Shown: piece by piece, positions 47,626 to 58,292 of the stretch | Layout: each line of letters opens with the position of its first letter | How positions within the stretch are numbered: position 1 is the first letter of the stretch | Notes under the pieces: generated by a model | What the model saw: only the letters and a program-made list of their open reading frames with translations | Database searches by the model: none | What the model was told of the DNA's origin: nothing | Program-made: the position numbers and the translations under genes | Source: Podarcis raffonei | Lineage: Eukaryota > Chordata > Lepidosauria > Squamata > Lacertidae | Length of the DNA stretch: 64,000 nucleotides | Direction of reading: 5' to 3' | NCBI RefSeq assembly: GCF_027172205.1 | Contig: NC_070614.1 | Span: 43,143,001 to 43,207,000, forward strand

Positions 47626-49619
47626 TTTTTTAAAATAATATTTATTACTTTTAAAAAGAAAAAAGACAGAAGAAAAGAAACAAAAAAGAAAAACAAGACA
47701 AAAAAGACAATACAATACATAAACAATACCAATATATAAACAATACAAAAACACAATCCATCAAGCTGAAACATTTCTTTCATTCCCTTGTTTCTTCGAC
47801 CTCCTCTCACCTCCCTTTTTGTATTCCACTTCTACTAGTTATTTCAGCAAATCCTTTCCATCTTTCTCTATTCTCTATCAAAGTGTAAATGACATATTTT
47901 TTTTAACCTTATATTAACATTAAAGCTAAAATATTTATATATGCTTAACTCCTTATAACATTTCTGCTAAATCCATAAAATATCAATCCACCATTTTTCT
48001 ATCACTCATTAATTTTGCAATAAACAAACTTTAAATTTTCCAATCTTCTTCCATCAACTCCTCTCCCTGGTTTCGGATTCTGCCAGTCCTTTCCGTCAAT
48101 TCCATATAGTCCATCAATCTGGAGTTCTTATGTCCGAGGCTCTTAAGTCTTTTCCAGGTCCCTTCTGCAGATCTTCTTCATATTTTTTAATGCTAAAGAG
48201 CAAATCTCGAGGGAACTCCATCCTAACATTACTTTTATTCCTTCTGGACATTTCAGCCAAATTTCCATACTTGAAGCTAAGGTCTATACAGTGTTTCAGG
48301 ACGTACTTCGACATTCCTCCAAATCCAAAGGCCCCCAAAGCTTCAATCTCCTCCAAATCCAAGTCCATGTCCCAAGAGTCAATTAATCCCTGGATAGAGG
48401 GATCTTTCCAACTTTCGTTCCTCAATCCAAGCCGGGATCCAATCTTCAAAATCTGGTTTTTTCTAACTTCAATCATAAAAGCCCTCAATTTATAGTCCTC
48501 CATTTGCTTCTGTAGAACTAAGGATCCCGCTTGTGCTATTTTAGGTTCAGAAACAACAACTTTCTCCTTTTCCTCCACCATTTGTTCTGCCAAAGTAGGT
48601 TCCTGTGCCAGGTTAGTGCTTGCTTTTTGTCTCAAATTATTCACTTCAGCCCTCATGTCATCCGTCTTTTTATGTAGCTCTTCCAGCAAATAGTTTGTCT
48701 TCCATAATGCAGTCACAACAGCTTCTCCTATCAACATTTTAAATAGTCCAAGGTCAATATCTGGTTCTCAGAATCTTTATCTTGCAGCTGGAGGCCTCTC
48801 AGCTACTCTCCTGTAACAGTTTCAAAGGCTCCATCTAGAGGAAAACAGTCTCCACTTGTATTAGTTCTTTCAAGCACAGCTCAGGCAATAAACATAGTTT
48901 CGATTTTCAGTTACTTTTCCCTCCATTTTAAATGCAGAAGAGGACAATGGAAACAGTATCTTACTCTTGTATTAACTAACCTCAAATCCATTCTGTCAGC
49001 AAGCATTCCCCAAACGTCATCTGGCAGCCCGTTCCCAGGTTCAGAGCTGTGGTAATTTGATCTTCCCCTCTCTCCTGCAGGCTTACTAGACCCGAAACCT
49101 GCTTCCAAGGGGGGTTTTGTGTTCTTAACCAATGGGGATTTAATACTTTGTCAAAAACTTTCAAAGACTTTAGCTTGTAATGTCTTTGCTTCAGTCTATT
49201 TACAAAAACGGAAGGCGGACTTCCTATTTGTAACCTTCCCACTTCGGCACCAAATTAAGATGTTTAGAAATCCAATTTTCCGTTCTACTCACGGGTAGTT
49301 GTTTAAAGTCCAATTGTCCACAGGAAAAAGTCAGCGCTCTTCAGCAACAGCAATGCGGCTTCACTCCGTGAAAAAAGCAGTTGATTCAAAGCACCGAGCC
49401 ACTCACCCTACGTCGCTCCGGATCCCCAAAACAGGGTTTCCCCACGAGTAGGGGAGGCGCAGAAGGTGCCAGCCAAATCCCAGGTTCACAAGCTTCTCCC
49501 GCTTGTGATTTCTGTGGGTATCCATCTTCGCCGTGGCGGTCAGACCCTATTTTTCACGGAGCAAGTTCCTCCCGATCGGAGGAGCTCCTCCATTGCCTGG
49601 AGGCGCCAACCCGGAAGTC
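47626..49619 (-). mobile_element. HAL1-like non-autonomous L1 derivative, second insertion
   Basis: About 2.0 kb inserted in the same Tigger element, with the 17-bp duplication CCTGAAGCAAATTTCTT at 47609-47625 and 49620-49636. From right to left it has a GC-rich 5' UTR, an ORF1-like region (48737-48114), then directly the last 30 codons or so of L1 ORF2 and the L1 3' UTR. The stretch 47995-48115 aligns closely with 8042-8165 of the real L1 (RIRDQGEELVEENWKK region). The junction with ORF1-like sequence falls near 48115, so nearly all of ORF2 was deleted in the source element. Confidence 0.8.
48114..48737 (-). CDS. ORF1-like coiled-coil protein of the second HAL1-like element
   Basis: 207 codons, open throughout. 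The N-terminal part is heptad-rich (NYLLEELHKKTDDMRAEVNN). The middle is charged. The C-terminal part (WDMDLDLEEIEALGAFGFGG, then FPRDLLFSIKKYEEDLQKGP, ending ASDIRTPD) matches the first element's C-terminal pieces (GAFGTFGLK; SFSEIW...REELREN). Two independent insertions thus carry the same protein type. The function is presumably RNA binding or particle formation, inferred only from position. Confidence 0.55.
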   Translation of the reverse strand: MLIGEAVVTALWKTNYLLEELHKKTDDMRAEVNNLRQKASTNLAQEPTLAEQMVEEKEKVVVSEPKIAQAGSLVLQKQMEDYKLRAFMIEVRKNQILKIGSRLGLRNESWKDPSIQGLIDSWDMDLDLEEIEALGAFGFGGMSKYVLKHCIDLSFKYGNLAEMSRRNKSNVRMEFPRDLLFSIKKYEEDLQKGPGKDLRASDIRTPD

Positions 49620-50319
49620 CCTGAAGCAAATTTCTTAACCTGAGGTACTATTTCTGGGTTAGCGGAGTTTGTAACCAGAAACGTCTGTAACCTGAAGCAT
49701 CTGTATTTTGCTTTGAGGGAAACAATAATACATTTACACATACATTATTCTCTTATAGTATGTATTGTCAAGAAGACTGGGGTGGAATCTAGACACACAT
49801 AAAATACATGAAAATCCTTCCCCCCCCAAAAAAAATGTTTTGAAACATGTATTGCCACAGCTCACCATCGCCATCAATTTCGCATTTGTATAATGCACTT
49901 TACAACACACTTGAAACATTTTATTTCCAGCTGTATAGTTGAGTCCTGAGAGAAATTATTGTCAACGTATTATTAAAAGTAAATCCATATCTGGTCTTAA
50001 TTCTCAATCTGGATTGATCAGAAAAAAGGTATTTTCACCAGATATGTGCAGGCTCCACTCCCACCATTCAATTTAGAGCCTGATTCGGTGATTCACCCCT
50101 CTTTCAGAAAGAATCGGTTTGTCCCTGATTTGATTTAGAACCATGAATCCACATTGACATTTGGAAATCGAATATTCAGAAATCCCTTTGACATGAACAT
50201 GCAGGGAAGGCAAAGGAGAATAAAGGAAGTGGCAGTTGATTAATGCAACCAATTTGAAACCCTTGCCTGACACTGTTGCAGATGCTGCACAATACCCATC
50301 CTGTGCTTTTGAGAAATAG

Positions 50320-50600
50320 TCCTTTTAGTGTGGCAGCAGCTACAGTCTAGAACTCGCTGCCTACTGACATCAGGCAGGTGCCTTCACTGTTTGATTTTCA
50401 GCACTTGCTTAGAAACTTTTTGTTTTGGCAAGCCCATACAGACATGGAGATGTTGATGCTTTACAGCTTATTTTAATTATTTTTCAAAATGTCTTTAACT
50501 ACTTGTTTTTATTCATAATTTTAATATTTCGTGTATTCCACTTACTTATAATTAGGATTGTAAATGGATATATGTGGTTATAAGGAATAAATTGCAATTG
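50320..50600 (+). mobile_element. Old L2/CR1-group LINE 3' end
   Basis: The + strand reads NSLPTDIRQVPSLFDFQHLL and then RNFLFWQAHTD, the tail of ORF2 in the L2/CR1 group (WNSLPxxIRxAPSLxxFKxxLKTFLF). A stop replaces the expected Trp. An AT-rich 3' UTR follows. Confidence 0.6.
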
Positions 50601-52074
50601 CATTGCTTTGTTGTGGATACAAAAAGAACCTTGCTGGATCAGTGTATACATTTCATTAAATAAAAAGTTTAAAAATATATCATTAGCTCAGTATCTGCAG
50701 CCTTCCCTGGGAAGCCCCCTTTTAAAGTCTGTTTTCTGAAAGTTATCTCATAGATTACAATGATCCAATTGGGCTGAAGCTTCTGGACAGCTGTGAATTA
50801 AGCCACTTCCCTTGGGAATCAATATTGGTTTTCACCTGCCATTCATCCAGCCACAAATCATCAGCCAAGGCAGAACTTTGCCTTTGCTTACTTTTGATCA
50901 ATTTGTAAGATTGCAGAGGTGTTTTTTCTTCTTTTTCTGCAGGAAAAAAAAGGCTTGCAGCACAATTCACAATGTTCACCATAGGCTGTTTCCTGTATTT
51001 CCTGGGCCAAATCCATTATGGGATGTCTGATAATATAATATTCTTCCTGTGGGTATTCTGCCCTAAGAAAGAGCATGTAGAAATTCTTTCAGCTGCTATG
51101 AGTAGAATCAAGTGTCTCCCCCCCCAAAAAAAGTTATATGTGCAAAATCAATTGACCAGTTCAGAAAGTTAACAAAAGCAAGTTGAGTTCCCAGAACTGA
51201 AAATACTCAAATTAGACTGGCCCCAAAGGAAGGAAAATGGTCCAATGAAAATGTCTAGTATCTTTTATGTGTTTTTCATAGTTGTAAGCCCAAATGCCGA
51301 GCTCTCATCCAAGTAATCAGACAGAGGCACCAGCTTGCAAGGGCAATTAATGGAGCCAATCATTCTGCATACAGAGCTTCAATGGCCAGCAGCTCCTCCT
51401 CTTCCTTCTGTAGCTGCCACTGGTGGGAGGCTGTTTTGACCCTTCTTCCCCTCCACAGCAGCAGCAGGAGGAGCAGGAGGTGGCCCCTGCTTCACCTCCA
51501 TGCTTTTTGGACATTGGGGGAGCAGCCCCCAAAAATGGGAGTGGAGGGGCTCAGCCCCTGGGAGCTGGTGCCCCTATAAGTGGAAAGGGAAACTTCTCTT
51601 AAAGTTTAATTTAGTTTAGCATAGTTTTGCAATTCCACAGAGAATTGCCGGATTTCAGCCGATGATTATCTCCCCTGTAATTGTCAAAAAGACAGTAACT
51701 AACACTTCCACTTATCACACTCCTCACTCCCTAAGAACTTGCATTAGACACTACCAAATCTAATGAGACAGTCTGTCAATGATAGTATAAATGAGCGTTC
51801 CCCATTGCCATGGACTGGCTAGATGCAGAGGAGCAGTGGGAGGCACTAGCTAGGAATCCCTCAAGGGAAGAAGGCTTGGGGCCAGGGAATTGGTGGTTGG
51901 GCAGTGAGGAGTGGTCAGAGGGAGAAGAGGGAGCAGACTGTGGGGAGGAGGTGTCAGAAGCTGAAGAGGTAACAGGGTTTTGTGAGCTGGAAGAGGCTGA
52001 GGCAAAGAGCAGTCCAGACTCAGGGAAAGAAACCCTGGAGAGGTGGAGATTTGGGCAGTTGTGAGAAGGCAGGA

Positions 52075-52305
52075 ACCTTTGTGTGGTTAAGAGCAGTAGA
52101 CTCGTAATCTGGTGAACCGGGCTCGCATATCCACTCCTCCACATGCAGCTGCTGGGTGACCTTGGGCTAGTCACACTTCTGTGAAGTCTCTCAGCCCCAC
52201 TCACCTCACAGAGTGTTTGTTGTGTGGGAGGAAGGGAAAGGAGAATGTTAGCCGCTTTGAGACTCCTTCGGGTGGTGATAAAGCGGGATATACATCCATC
52301 TCTAG
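52075..52305 (+). mobile_element. MIR-like (CORE) SINE
   Basis: The order is that of MIR-type SINEs: GTGTGGTTAAGAGCAGTAGAC, then CTGGGTGACCTTGGGCTAGTCAC, CTCACAGAGTGTTTGTTGTG, and a tail GCCGCTTTGAGACTCCTTCG...AAGCGGGATATA like that of L2-group LINEs. It is diverged and so old. Confidence 0.75.
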
Positions 52306-52579
52306 TCAATAAGGGATGGTGGAAATTAAAGTACAAAACATCTAGAGAGTGTTATGAGAAGGCTGGTAGAAATATGCAATAACAACTGGTGTTAGGGAGT
52401 AAAACCCAGCAAGGATTCACTAGTATGATCAGGATTAAAAAATAATAATAACTCTGGAATTCACACATATTGGCAGACCTAATGGCATATTTGTTCTGGT
52501 AGGTTTTTTTTCTTAGAGGCTCTAATGATGCTGCTATGGTTAGAAATAGGGGGGTTTTGGTGTGATGGTAATGGTCAAG

Positions 52580-55500
52580 ATGGTGGTGTTACTGGTCTTG
52601 AAATTGATGCTGATTCCTTGTGTGGTATGCAAGATTCACATTGCTAAATGCCATATCCACAATCCACACACTCCATCGCACCTGTATCACCAGGAAGGTA
52701 ACTTCATCATTGGGGCTATTGCATCTCATGGCATCCTCAACTACAATTCAATAGCCTTCACCCAAGAACCCCCACCAATATTACTTGAAGACCTTAAGTA
52801 AGGACTTAATATTTTCATATTGCATTTTGATTCCTTCCTTTCTCCCTTTTATACCATGGTAAATAAGTGGGATGATCACTTGTAGCTATACCTGCAAAGT
52901 TGTGCTGTTATCTGCAAATAATTTTCCAGACCCCTCAAATTGGATTGGTTGTCTCCTTGGTTTTTACCTCCTTTCTTTTTAAGTAGAGCACATAAGAGGA
53001 CTCAGATTCCTTTTGAGGAAATTCCAAGCAGACATTTGGAGGGCTGGTCCATCACAAAGAGCCTTGTCCATTGCATCTAGTACTCAAAAATGCCCTTATC
53101 CTTCATGGGTTTGTCTAATATAAACTAAGTAAGTTTTTGACTATGACTATATCCCATGACACATAGTTATAATATGAGCCTTATGATTTAGTACAACATT
53201 CCTACCCTCTGAATTTTCCACCTTTCAGCTCCATTGGCTTGACAAGAGGGGGAGAAATAGGTCTGTCCTCTTTCTCCATATTGTACCTTATGTTGGGACT
53301 CTTTATCATGTCATCCCTCTGATTTCATTATCTTCTACAACTTTATTAAATTAATAGTGTCTTCATTAATCTTTTAAGAGTTTTTTAATTTTTATTAGTA
53401 ATTTATAGTGGTAATTACGGTATATTGGTAATTTAATGGTAGTTTATAGTGTGGAATAATAATTTTATGAATATAAATTTGTATGTCTCTCTGTGTTAAA
53501 TAGCATCTCCCAAGGATTTCAAATCATATAGCTTCTTTTAGTAAAATCAACTCTAAATAACTACCTTACCAAGAAAGTATAAGATGTGTCTGTTTTTCAC
53601 CTATCTAATCTTTGTGTTGACGAAAAGGATTGCCTTAAGCATATATTCTTATATAAATACTATAATGAAGAGGATGATGTAGAACATAGTTGTGAAAGAT
53701 TTAGGTAGTATGACATATCCTTCTAATACAAAATGCAACTCTCTTTCTAGTGCGGTGCCCAAGAATTACCAGCACATCCTGGCCTTGCAATTCGCAGTGA
53801 AGGAGATCAATGAAAACCCTGAGCTCTTACCCAATGTCACTTTAGGCTTCTGCATCTATGACAGCTATTTCAATGCCAAATGGACCTCTCATGCCACAAT
53901 GTTACTCATATCCACACTGGAAACATTTGTCCCTAACTACATCTGTGACATCAAGAAAAACCTTTTAGCCATCATTGGGGGACTTGACTCCCAAACTTCT
54001 CTTCAGGTGGCAACAGTCTTGGATATCTATAAGGTTCCACAGGTAGGATATTTCTCACTCTCTGTCCTGTATGGAAATTTACCGTATCAGTGTTGAATTA
54101 TGTAGTTTGGTGAAACAAATGTTTACATTCCAAGTAACCAGAGGGACAATCTCAGTCTCAGAAATAATTCATTAATGTACATTTAATGTGTGGTCCGTCT
54201 CACTTAATACTGTTATGAGTTTGGGGCGGTAGTGTTCAGACTCCCTTAAATCTCTGAATTCAGTAAAGGGTTAGAAATTAAGCAAACTCTTAACTCCCTG
54301 GATCCAGTAAGTGTTGGAAATAACACAGGCCATCTTCCGCATGAGGTAATCATCTGGCAATAGCTGAGTCATTAACCTAACAAAAGGTAGGCAGATGGGC
54401 CATCATGTGATTCTGTGTCTGTCAGCAAAATTGAGTGAAGCCCCTCCCTAAGATAAAAGGCCAGTGGTATTTTTTGGTATTGTGATTGGTAGTGTTGTGA
54501 CCTAACAAAGCAGTGACACACTGCAGAAAGTACTCAGAGAGCATGGCTGCTTGCTGTTTTGGATCCAAGACTGCTGCACCTATGGGAGAAGCAGGAGACC
54601 CTCTTGGAGTGTAGTGCTATAGACCCCTTCATCGTAGGCTCAGATTGTATATATGCATATATAAACCATATATCATAAAACATCACAGTGTCCACCACAT
54701 TCCAAAAGCAAACACAAATCCCAGGTAAGCACGTGGACCCCTCGAATCTCACACCACTCAAACATGGGGGGGGGGGGTAACAATACTTTTGCCTGAACAC
54801 ATGTAAACATGGAGGGTGAGGGAGAAATGGTAGGCACAACAGTGAAACAAAGAATTTCATTTGAGGCATTTTGATTGTGGTGGAGCTATACAAAATTGCT
54901 GCCTACTCCTGAAGAATAACATCTGTCATTCCAACAACTGCCCTAGACAGTGGTACAAAGGGGGGGGTGCTATAAATTAAACAGGATTTTTGTAGGATTT
55001 GGATAAAATATGAGAGAATTCAGGGATCTTCTCATCTCCTGATAACATTTGCCTCTGCTGCAAGATATATATGCATTACCTTCTTATAGTTAAGGCTCTA
55101 AAGAGGGGGCATTTTGAGCCAAATGGTGTCCTGTGTGGTTGCAGTTCTCTCCTAAACAATGACTCTATTAGAAGTTCTTAAAAAATGTCATTGTTCCCTC
55201 TGTCAATTCCATGAAAACCTAGCAGTTATATACATCATAGCATTGTTGTAAGGACTGTTGATATAACATGTTTCAAGTGCAGTAAGTAGTTAAAACTGGT
55301 CCATTTAAATGGCTATCGTGTATCTCACTTTCTTCCATTCCCACATTTCTCTTTAGTTCGTATATGGCTCTGCACCACTGAGGAATGATAAAACCCCAGA
55401 ATTTTCATTCTACCAGATGGTCCCCAAGGATGACCACCAATATCAGGGGATTCTCTACTTCCTTCTGTATTTCAGGTGGACGTGGATTGGGACCCTTACC

Positions 55501-58235
55501 TTCAATGATGAATATGGGGATAGATTTATACAAACTGTGGTTCCACTTTTCTCCCAGAGGGATATCTGTTTTGCCTTCACAGAGAGAACTCAGAAAATCA
55601 GTTTTGTCTCAGAATTTAATGATTTGTTTAAAAAGGGGGCAAAAATTCATGATAATATAATGAATAGCAAAGCCAATGCAGTTGTTGTCCATGGGGAATC
55701 GTATGCTATGACATTTTTCAGATGGTTGCCATACCTATCAGAAGGAGAACAAATGCCAAATCAGCCAAAGGGCAAGGTGTGGATTATGACTGCCCAGATG
55801 GAGCTCACTTCATTTCCCTATCAAAGGAGTTGGGACACCGAAATACTCCATGGGGCTCTCTCATTCACAACTCATTCTAATGATCCACCAGGATTTCACC
55901 AATTTCTTGAGAGCAAAAATCCTTCCAGCCCAAAAGGAGATGGCTTTATTGTGGAGTTCTGGCAGCATGCATTTGGTTGTGTATTCAGAAATCATGTTGC
56001 TGGCGATGTGGAGGGAGATAACTGCACTGGGGAAGAGAAGCTGGAGAACCTTCCTGGTCCTTTCTTTGAAATGAGCATGACCAGCCACAGCTACAACATC
56101 TATAATGCTGCCTATGTTGTGGCTCAAGCTTTGCATGCCATGTCTACATCCCGAGTCAAACATAGACCAATGGTAACCAGTGGAGGTCTGAAGCTTCAGC
56201 ATGAACATTTGTGGCAGGTAATGAGCGGAACATCTCCATTTAACTGTTTGCCTCTTCACTGTGTACCACTGAAGAAGGAACCTTTGGAAATTGAATAAAT
56301 ACCAGAAGCCCACAATTGGTATTAATTTTCTGATCAGGGCAACTTTATATAAATATAATAGCAACTTGGGCTGGATGGACAATATTAGGATCAAAATATG
56401 TTAGAGCTTGGGAGTCTCTGGAAACAGTTGTGTCAGTTAGAAAGAAATGGAATATGATATCTAAGAAAAATAGAATTGACCTATTTTCCCTTGCTAAATT
56501 GACTTTGTGAAGCAACCTAACTTTAAAAAAATGATGATAAGGAAAAATCGGATGGAAGCATACATATTGTCAGCAAAGCTCAGATGCTGACAGGAGGAGA
56601 AGAAGCAGGCACAGGGAGAGGACAGTTAACAGGAGGGGGAGAGCAGCTATAATCTGGGTTCTGACCAAAGGGACAGACAGATGTGTGAGAACTACAATAG
56701 TGGGCAAGACGTTGGAATGCAGGAAGTATGCTCTGCCAAATCTCGTAGGATTTCAAAAGTGGCAGAGACACTCAAAAGATACCAGAAGAGAAGGCGGGGG
56801 CTTCTGTGCTGGGGAAGGGGGGGGAGCTCAGTCCGGGCAACTCCATCACCTGGGGAGAACGATGAGTGGAAGAGCTCTGTTTTAGTTTGTTGTTTAGCAA
56901 TAAATCTGAAATAATTAACAGCCAGAGTCATCTTGCGTTTGTGGGAGAGACCAAGCCGTAATGCATATAGACTTTGGATCAACTGACTGATGAGGAAACT
57001 TCTATAGCAAAGGTGTCAATGGACCTTACAGTATGATTTACACAGGCAGCGACCATTTTGTGTGCATTCCGTTGGCACATGAACTCTGACTTGCAGGTCA
57101 TTTTGGACCTGAAAAAGAGCGGAGCAGGAAGAGGAATGGGGTGGAGCAGGGAAACAGTGGAAAACTAGGACTTATGTGTGCTCTGCTGATGATCCAGAGC
57201 ACATCCCACACACAGAGGGAACTGCCTGTACAACAGAAAATAATATTTAGAATTTATTGGACTCCACTACATTTGTAAAATGTTTATCTAAGACTTCATG
57301 TTGTTGGAGATGTAGTAAGGATAATTCTTCTTTAAAACATATGTTTTTAAAACACATGTCCTACACTTATTAAGTTTTGGCAGAAAGTAGTGGGTTATAT
57401 AAATATGACTGAAGGAAAATTTAAACTTTTCAGAGGAAAATGTTTTAACCTTTAAAGCCCTATACGGCCTAGGACCCTCGTACATACGGGATCGCCTCTC
57501 CTGGTATGCCCCACAGAGAAACTTACGGTCTTCAAATAAAAACATCTTGAAGGTCCCAGGCCACAGAGAAGTTAGGCTGGCCTCAACTAGAGCCAGGGCT
57601 TTTTCGGCTGTGGCTCCGACCTGGTGGAACACTCTGTCACAAGAGACTAGGGCCCTGCAGGACTTGACATCTTTCCGCAGGGCCTGCAAGACAGAGCTGT
57701 TCCGCCAGGCCTTTGGCCAGGGCACAGCCTGACTCACTCCCTCGGCAATCTTCGCGGAGCTCTGGCCCAATGGTGGCCAGTGGCTTGAATTTAATTAATT
57801 TTATAATGAATGATTTTAGAGTGTTGTTTGTGTTGTACTTTTGTACTGTTTTATTGTTGTTAGCCACCCTGAGCCCGGCTTCGGCTGGGGAGGGCGGGAT
57901 ATAAATAAAATTTATTATTATTATTATTCTTTTGATTTACATATCCGTCATGTGGAATTTGACAACTAGGTAACATAAATAGATTCTTTGTGTCCTTACT
58001 ATGGCCAAAAGACTGACACTGATGCAGTGGAAAGATAAATGTCTGGCTCTTTTTAACCACTGATCTGACTACATTTACAACAGAATACTTAAAGACAAAG
58101 GCATGGACAAATATAATGATATTTGGAATATATTTGTACAAAATATAGTAGGTTAAAAATATATGTATTTGGATAATAATAATACCCATGTATTAGATAA
58201 GTATGTATAGAATTGTAATTATTAACTCTCTCTCC

Positions 58236-58292
<57 letters not shown>

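Larger units (their letters stand above)
46095..49703. mobile_element. Tigger-like miniature transposon split by two LINE-derived insertions
   Basis: Its pieces are 46095-46137, 47508-47625 and 49620-49703, which together make one element of about 220 bp of the same family as 16016-16243. The left end is CAGTGGTACCTTGGG after TA. The right end is shortened, keeping CTG before TA. The empty target (GACTTATTTGCTTTGAGG) is seen after gene C at about 32818. Confidence 0.88.
49704..52579. other. Intergenic region between genes D and E; end of the tandem unit
   Basis: No gene is seen. Similarity to the flank after gene C continues to about 50010 (last shared block near 49980) and then stops, marking the right edge of the duplicated unit. 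Beyond it are an old LINE end (50320-50600), a GC-rich stretch near 51380-51560 with short GAG/CAG-type repeats and no convincing ORF, a purine-rich acidic ORF at 51810-52064 of doubtful meaning, and a MIR-like SINE (52075-52305). The promoter of gene E should lie in the last few hundred bases. The 22-bp block shared by genes B-D upstream is not found there. Confidence 0.55.

Noticed and set aside
50972-51172. Hydrophobic frame (FTIGCFLYFLGQIHYGM) as another chemoreceptor piece
   Set aside because: No olfactory-receptor or V2R motif is present beyond general hydrophobicity.
51810-52064. Acidic 84-codon frame starting MDWLDAEEQW
   Set aside because: No recognised domain, splice context or paralog in the window. 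It lies just before a SINE in repeat-rich sequence, so it is too weak to call a gene.
56580-56914. Purine-rich block in intron 3 of gene E as a coding exon or LTR
   Set aside because: The frames are short with no domain, and no matching terminal repeat or target duplication could be found by eye.
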